Below are positions 5,724-8,661 of a DNA stretch of 8,661 bases, one piece after another (positions within the stretch are counted from its first letter, which is position 1; each line of letters begins with the position of its first letter). The translations under genes and the position numbers were made by a program. The notes beneath the pieces were generated by a model. That model saw only the letters and a program-made list of their open reading frames with translations, ran no database searches and was not told where the DNA came from. Source of the DNA: an uncultured Lachnospiraceae bacterium (GTDB lineage Bacteria; Bacillota; Clostridia; Lachnospirales; Lachnospiraceae); assembly GCA_945485625.1 (NCBI GenBank), contig CALYSH010000047.1, positions 1-8,661 of the forward strand. The letters are read 5' to 3'.

Positions 5724-6302
5724 TTAGTATGCCCTTCTTTCGGAGCCTGCGCCCAGCAATCCAAACACCTGATTTCGATACCTCTCCTCTTCCTCAAAAA
5801 CACCTCTGCAGGCGATGGTCATGGTCTTGCTTCCGGGCTTCCTGATTCCCCGCATGGTCATACACATATGCTCTGCTTCCACCATCACCATCACGCCCTG
5901 AGGGGCCAGAAAATTCATGATGGCATCCGCAATCTGCCCGGTCATCTGCTCCTGAATCTGTAGTCTTCTGGCAAATACCTCCACCGTTCGCGCAAGCTTA
6001 CTTAAGCCCACTACTTTTCCATCCGGAATATATGCAATATGCACCTTCCCGAAAAAAGGAAGCATGTGATGTTCACAGGTGGAATAAAACACAATATCCT
6101 TTTCCAGCACCATTTCATTATGATCCACTGGAAATACCTTGGACAAATGCACTCCGGCATCCTCATCCATTCCTCCGAAAATCTCTGTGTACATCCGTGC
6201 AATCCGTTCGGGAGTCTCCTTTAATCCGGGGCGATTCACGTCTTCCCCCATTCCTTCCAAAAGAAGCTGCACAGCCTGCTTTATCTTGTCCTGATTTATC
6301 AT
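5724..6302 (-). CDS. folE: GTP cyclohydrolase I (FolE type)
   Basis: Converts GTP to 7,8-dihydroneopterin triphosphate, the first committed folate step. The 192 residues are standard length. The zinc ligands of the canonical enzyme are present: Cys76 and His79 in STCEHHMLPF, and Cys147 in AEHMCMTMRG. Other family blocks are TPERIARMY (30-38), GLSKLARTVEVFARRLQ (99-115), EQMTGQIADAI (118-128) and RKPGSKTMT (154-162). Start: the ATG at 6302 has AAAGG eight bases upstream and lies one base after the folC stop (TGACATG). A longer frame back to 6416 reads into folC and is rejected. The type I zinc-dependent fold, rather than the FolE2 type, is clear. Confidence 0.97.
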   Translation of the reverse strand: MINQDKIKQAVQLLLEGMGEDVNRPGLKETPERIARMYTEIFGGMDEDAGVHLSKVFPVDHNEMVLEKDIVFYSTCEHHMLPFFGKVHIAYIPDGKVVGLSKLARTVEVFARRLQIQEQMTGQIADAIMNFLAPQGVMVMVEAEHMCMTMRGIRKPGSKTMTIACRGVFEEEERYRNQVFGLLGAGSERRAY

Positions 6303-6303
6303 G

Positions 6304-7605
6304 TCAATTGCCTTTCTGTTGCTTTCCCTTTTGAAACATGCTGATGAGTTTTCCCTGAAATGACAGGGAACCAAAGGCCAGGAGGACATCATCCTTCCCA
6401 CACAACAGCTTTCCAACCTCCACAGCTTCTTCCAAACTGTCCACCGCCGTCACATTGGGATGGTATTTCCTTACCTCCTGTGCCAAATCATATGCATGCA
6501 TGGCTCTCGGGTTATCAGAGGGCGTCACAGTAATGATCTGGTCCGCATAATGATGGGTCAGTTCAATAACGCGCCCAACCTCTTTATCCCTTAACATTCC
6601 CATTATATAGACTATTCTACGATTTGTAAAATAAAAATCAATGGAATCTGCAAGTTTCCTGGCCGCATCCTCATTGTGAGCTCCATCCGTCACAAACAAA
6701 GGGTGCTCCGAAAGCACCTGGAACCGTCCTTCCCACACGGTTGCTTTCAGCCCTTCCCGAATGGCCTTATCCGGCACAGCAATCCCGGCCTGTCTAAGCA
6801 GTTGCACCGCATCTACCGCCAGTACTGCGTTGTTCACCTGAAATTTTCCCGCCAGGTGAATTTCCAGTTTTTTCAGTCCCGCATAATCAAAGGTCTGCTT
6901 CTTAAGTCCATAGTGTATATTTTTTGCCCCGGATGCATCGGAAATCGTAAGGGCAGCACCTTTTGCATCTGCCTCCCGCTTTACCACCTGCACAACTTCC
7001 GGAACATTGTCCATCATCACAACCCTGCAGCCCGGTTTAATGATTCCCGCCTTTTGTGCCGCTATTTTCTCCAGGGTGTCACCTAAGAACTGCATGTGAT
7101 CCATTCCGATGGAGGTAAGAATGGCAACCAGTGTATTCTCAATCACATTGGTTGCATCGGACAGGCCCCCCATACCGGCTTCCATCACAACGATATCACA
7201 GGCTTTATCGCGGAAATACAGAATAGCCAGTGCTGTTTCGATTTCAAATACCGTAGGGTGGGGTTGTCCCTCCTGAACCAGGTTCTCACAGACGTTTTTG
7301 ATTCGCTCCATACATGAAGCAAACGCATTTTGCGGAATATTTCTGCCATTTACCTGAATGTGCTCCCGATAACAGGAAACCACAGGGGAAGAATAGCGGC
7401 CAACCCGATATCCGGCTGTCTTTAATACAGTGGATAAATAGGCCAATACCGAACCCTTTCCGTTTGTTCCCGCAAGATGAACAAACCGAAGCTCCTTCTG
7501 CGGATTCCCCAATCCCTCCATCAAGTTACGGATATTACCCAATCCCGGAACAATTCCGTATTTTTTGGTTTCTTCCAAATACTCCAAAGCTTCCTTGTAT
7601 TTCAT
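6304..7605 (-). CDS. folC: folylpolyglutamate synthase / dihydrofolate synthase
   Basis: Adds glutamate to dihydropteroate and/or folates using ATP in the cytoplasm. The 433 residues match the Mur-ligase-like family: P-loop HLAGTNGKGSV (43-53), MEAGMGG (141-147), TSIGMDHMQFLG (164-175), AAQKAGIIKPG (182-192) with the lysine region that binds metal or carbamate, EGRF (292-295), TDGAHN (306-311), MGMLRDKE (335-342) and FGSLSFQG (411-418). The ATG at 7605 is chosen for GGAG six bases upstream; the ATG four codons earlier (7617) and the frame start at 7650 lack such a site. It is the first gene of the folate operon. Whether it has both dihydrofolate synthase and polyglutamylase activity cannot be told by eye. 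No THF-riboswitch-like sequence is apparent upstream, and no clear promoter was found. Confidence 0.96.
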   Translation of the reverse strand: MKYKEALEYLEETKKYGIVPGLGNIRNLMEGLGNPQKELRFVHLAGTNGKGSVLAYLSTVLKTAGYRVGRYSSPVVSCYREHIQVNGRNIPQNAFASCMERIKNVCENLVQEGQPHPTVFEIETALAILYFRDKACDIVVMEAGMGGLSDATNVIENTLVAILTSIGMDHMQFLGDTLEKIAAQKAGIIKPGCRVVMMDNVPEVVQVVKREADAKGAALTISDASGAKNIHYGLKKQTFDYAGLKKLEIHLAGKFQVNNAVLAVDAVQLLRQAGIAVPDKAIREGLKATVWEGRFQVLSEHPLFVTDGAHNEDAARKLADSIDFYFTNRRIVYIMGMLRDKEVGRVIELTHHYADQIITVTPSDNPRAMHAYDLAQEVRKYHPNVTAVDSLEEAVEVGKLLCGKDDVLLAFGSLSFQGKLISMFQKGKQQKGN

Positions 7606-7686
7606 TGTTAACTCCATTCTAAAATTCTTTGCATAAAGGGAACGATTCAAAAACCCCCATTCGCAAAACCTCTGCTACGCATAAAT

Positions 7687-7713
7687 AAAGTTCCCCCGGG
7701 GAATACTTTTTTT
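7687..7713 (+). terminator. terminator-like hairpin with T-run between folC and the CmpB-like gene
   Basis: AAAG (7687-7690) and TTCCC (7691-7695) can pair with GGGAA (7699-7703) and, after a TA bulge, CTTT (7706-7709), closing a three-base loop. A run of seven T follows from 7707. This looks like an intrinsic terminator in the plus direction. In the minus direction the stem is followed by CTTTATTTATG, a weaker U-rich tail. It lies just before the ribosome site of the plus-strand gene, so it is either an attenuator for that gene or an insulator that stops minus-strand readthrough into folC. Confidence 0.4.
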
Positions 7714-7731
7714 ATTCTTTCTCGGAGGTGT

Positions 7732-8223
7732 ATGTTGAAAAAATTTGTTTACGTGTTCCTGCAGGATTTTTGCAAATGCGGAATCATCGGTTGGTGCATT
7801 GAAATTCTATTTACCGCTTTGCACTCTCTGCGTTGTCATGATTTTAAATTAAAAGGAAACACCTCTCTGTGGATGTTTCCCATCTATGGATTTGCAGCCG
7901 TCATTCGTCCGCTGTCAAAACTGTTTCGAAGATTTCCTGTCTGGCTTCGTGGGCTGGCATACATGTGTTGTATTTTCACCGTGGAATATGCAAGCGGACA
8001 ATTTCTCAAAAAAAGAAAGCTGTGCCCCTGGGATTACGGGCACAGCCGCTATCAAATCAATCGCGTCATCCGACTGGACTATGCGCCCTGCTGGTTTTTA
8101 ACAGGTTTACTGTTTGAGCATGTCCTTACATGTCGTCCACATCAGTCATATCGCCGGAACCGATATCCAGCGTATTCACGGTACGTCTCTTCAGACGTGC
8201 CTCCTCAGACTGCTGAAGAATAA
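7732..8223 (+). CDS. CmpB-like putative ABC transporter permease family protein (PF06541-like)
   Basis: A small integral membrane protein (163 residues) of the family often labelled 'putative ABC transporter permease, type IV'; no transport function is demonstrated here. Hallmarks: GWCIEI (20-25), the GNTSLWMFPIYG block (42-53), a second membrane helix ending FTVEYASGQ (82-90), then LCPWDYGHSRYQINRVIRLDYAPCWF (split across 98-122) and a last hydrophobic stretch to LLFEHV (126-131). Family members as I recall them end soon after this point. Here about 32 further polar residues (132-163) are read entirely from DNA antisense to the neighbouring PH-domain gene. Start: ATG 7732 is only three bases after GGAGG; a TTG at 7735, giving MKKFVYVFLQ, has better spacing (six) and may be the true start. 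Confidence 0.8.
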   Translation: MLKKFVYVFLQDFCKCGIIGWCIEILFTALHSLRCHDFKLKGNTSLWMFPIYGFAAVIRPLSKLFRRFPVWLRGLAYMCCIFTVEYASGQFLKKRKLCPWDYGHSRYQINRVIRLDYAPCWFLTGLLFEHVLTCRPHQSYRRNRYPAYSRYVSSDVPPQTAEE

Positions 8224-8500
8224 AGTCTTTAATTGCCCTGGAATTCTTAATATGCATAAGCTCAAGCTTTGGATGTGTGGTATCTCCGGTAAAACAGGTT
8301 ATGGTACCGATTCCAAAGATTCTCTCCCCCAAGGTTGCAGAATGCTGTACATCCTGAATCTTGTACATATAGCAATCATTTTCCACAATCTTTAAAATAC
8401 CGGTCTGGATGGTCAATACATCCTCCTTGATGGTATATTTCGTAAAAGTAAAGGGCAAAGCAAAAAACACCCAACGTTTTCTTTCCACAAACTCAATCAT
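8126..8500 (-). CDS. bacterial PH-domain (DUF304/bPH2-like) protein
   Basis: A 124-residue protein from the ATG at 8500, with no clear signal peptide. It has a bacterial pleckstrin-homology-like core: EDVLTIQTGILKIVENDCYM (26-45), KIQDVQHSATLGERIFGIGT (47-66) and ITCFTGDTTHPKLELMHI (67-84), matching the 'IQDV...lerxfGxGTi' pattern of bPH2 domains. A helical segment (about 86-106) ends in basic residues ARLKRR and then an acidic tail. The role is unknown; related domains occur in membrane-associated or oligomeric scaffolds. An ATG at 8518 would add six residues but has a poorly spaced ribosome site; AAAGGA lies nine bases before 8500. It converges on and overlaps the CmpB-like gene by 98 bases. 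Confidence 0.82.
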   Translation of the reverse strand: MIEFVERKRWVFFALPFTFTKYTIKEDVLTIQTGILKIVENDCYMYKIQDVQHSATLGERIFGIGTITCFTGDTTHPKLELMHIKNSRAIKDFILQQSEEARLKRRTVNTLDIGSGDMTDVDDM

Positions 8501-8559
8501 ATGCTTCCATCCTTTCATAACCTTTTATCCAATGCATCCGTTACATTTGTTCCTCTATT

Positions 8560-8588
8560 ATTATAATAGAAAGCACAGGGAATTGCAA
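8560..8588 (-). promoter_or_regulatory. sigma-A-type promoter for the PH-domain gene
   Basis: Minus strand: TTGCAA (8583-8588), a 17-base spacer, then a perfect TATAAT (8560-8565). Initiation near 8553 gives a leader of about 50 bases before the ATG at 8500. This is the clearest promoter in the window. Confidence 0.7.
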
Positions 8589-8607
8589 AAGTTTTTTCAT
8601 TATTTCA

Positions 8608-8636
8608 TTGCAACTGCTCCTTCAAAATGGTATGAT
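8608..8636 (+). promoter_or_regulatory. sigma-A-type promoter firing out of the right edge
   Basis: Plus strand: TTGCAA (8608-8613), exactly 17 bases, then TATGAT (8631-8636). Initiation near 8643 would transcribe a gene lying beyond the window. Its -35 lies 19 bases from that of the divergent PH-gene promoter, so the two may compete for polymerase or share a regulator. Confidence 0.55.
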
Positions 8637-8661
8637 AAGTGAAATAGGTCATCGGACAAAG

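Noticed and set aside
6303..6416. N-terminal extension of FolE by 38 residues
   Set aside because: It reads antiphase through the 3' end of folC and lacks family similarity; the ATG at 6302 has a good ribosome site and gives standard length.
7606..7731. A THF riboswitch upstream of folC
   Set aside because: Such switches often control folate genes in Clostridia, but I could not align this leader to the consensus core as I remember it. A covariance-model search would settle it.

Overview
The window looks like a piece of a low-to-mid GC Bacillota chromosome, most likely class Clostridia and probably Lachnospiraceae. This is inferred from the protein families (a DUF5050-type surface protein, a CmpB-like small membrane protein, a short bacterial PH-domain protein, a FolB-FolK fusion), strong purine-rich Shine-Dalgarno sites and AT-rich promoters. 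It is gene-dense chromosomal sequence. I see no rRNA, tRNA, CRISPR array, transposase or phage gene, and no gene-free stretch longer than about 150 bases.

Layout, left to right. (1) A 148-base leader of unknown nature precedes a membrane-anchored beta-propeller-like protein (+). (2) A convergent minus-strand pair follows: an ArsR/SmtB-type metal-sensor repressor and, upstream of it, an ApbE-type FAD:protein FMN transferase lipoprotein. (3) Divergent from apbE, a plus-strand pair encodes a NusG-domain-II extracytoplasmic protein and a Gx-type small integral membrane protein. Together with ApbE these look like an envelope redox or flavinylation module. (4) A compact minus-strand folate operon reads folC - folE - HD hydrolase - folP - folB/folK fusion (7605 down to 3525), with gaps of 1 to 31 bases. 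(5) At the right end are a plus-strand CmpB-like membrane protein, a convergent PH-domain protein, and a promoter firing out of the right edge.

The folate operon covers nearly the whole route from GTP to dihydropteroate and then glutamylated folate: FolE makes dihydroneopterin triphosphate, FolB and FolK turn dihydroneopterin into 6-hydroxymethyl-dihydropterin pyrophosphate, FolP joins it to p-aminobenzoate, and FolC adds glutamate. The step with no recognised enzyme here is removal of the triphosphate. An HD-family metal phosphohydrolase lies exactly between folE and folP, and it is the best candidate in the window for an under-described function.

Other points of interest: the apbE and NusG_II start codons may share one CATG, with a near-palindromic -10 just inside; two convergent gene pairs overlap at their 3' ends (38 and 98 bases) without a terminator between them; and a terminator-like hairpin with a possible competing stem sits directly before the CmpB-like gene.
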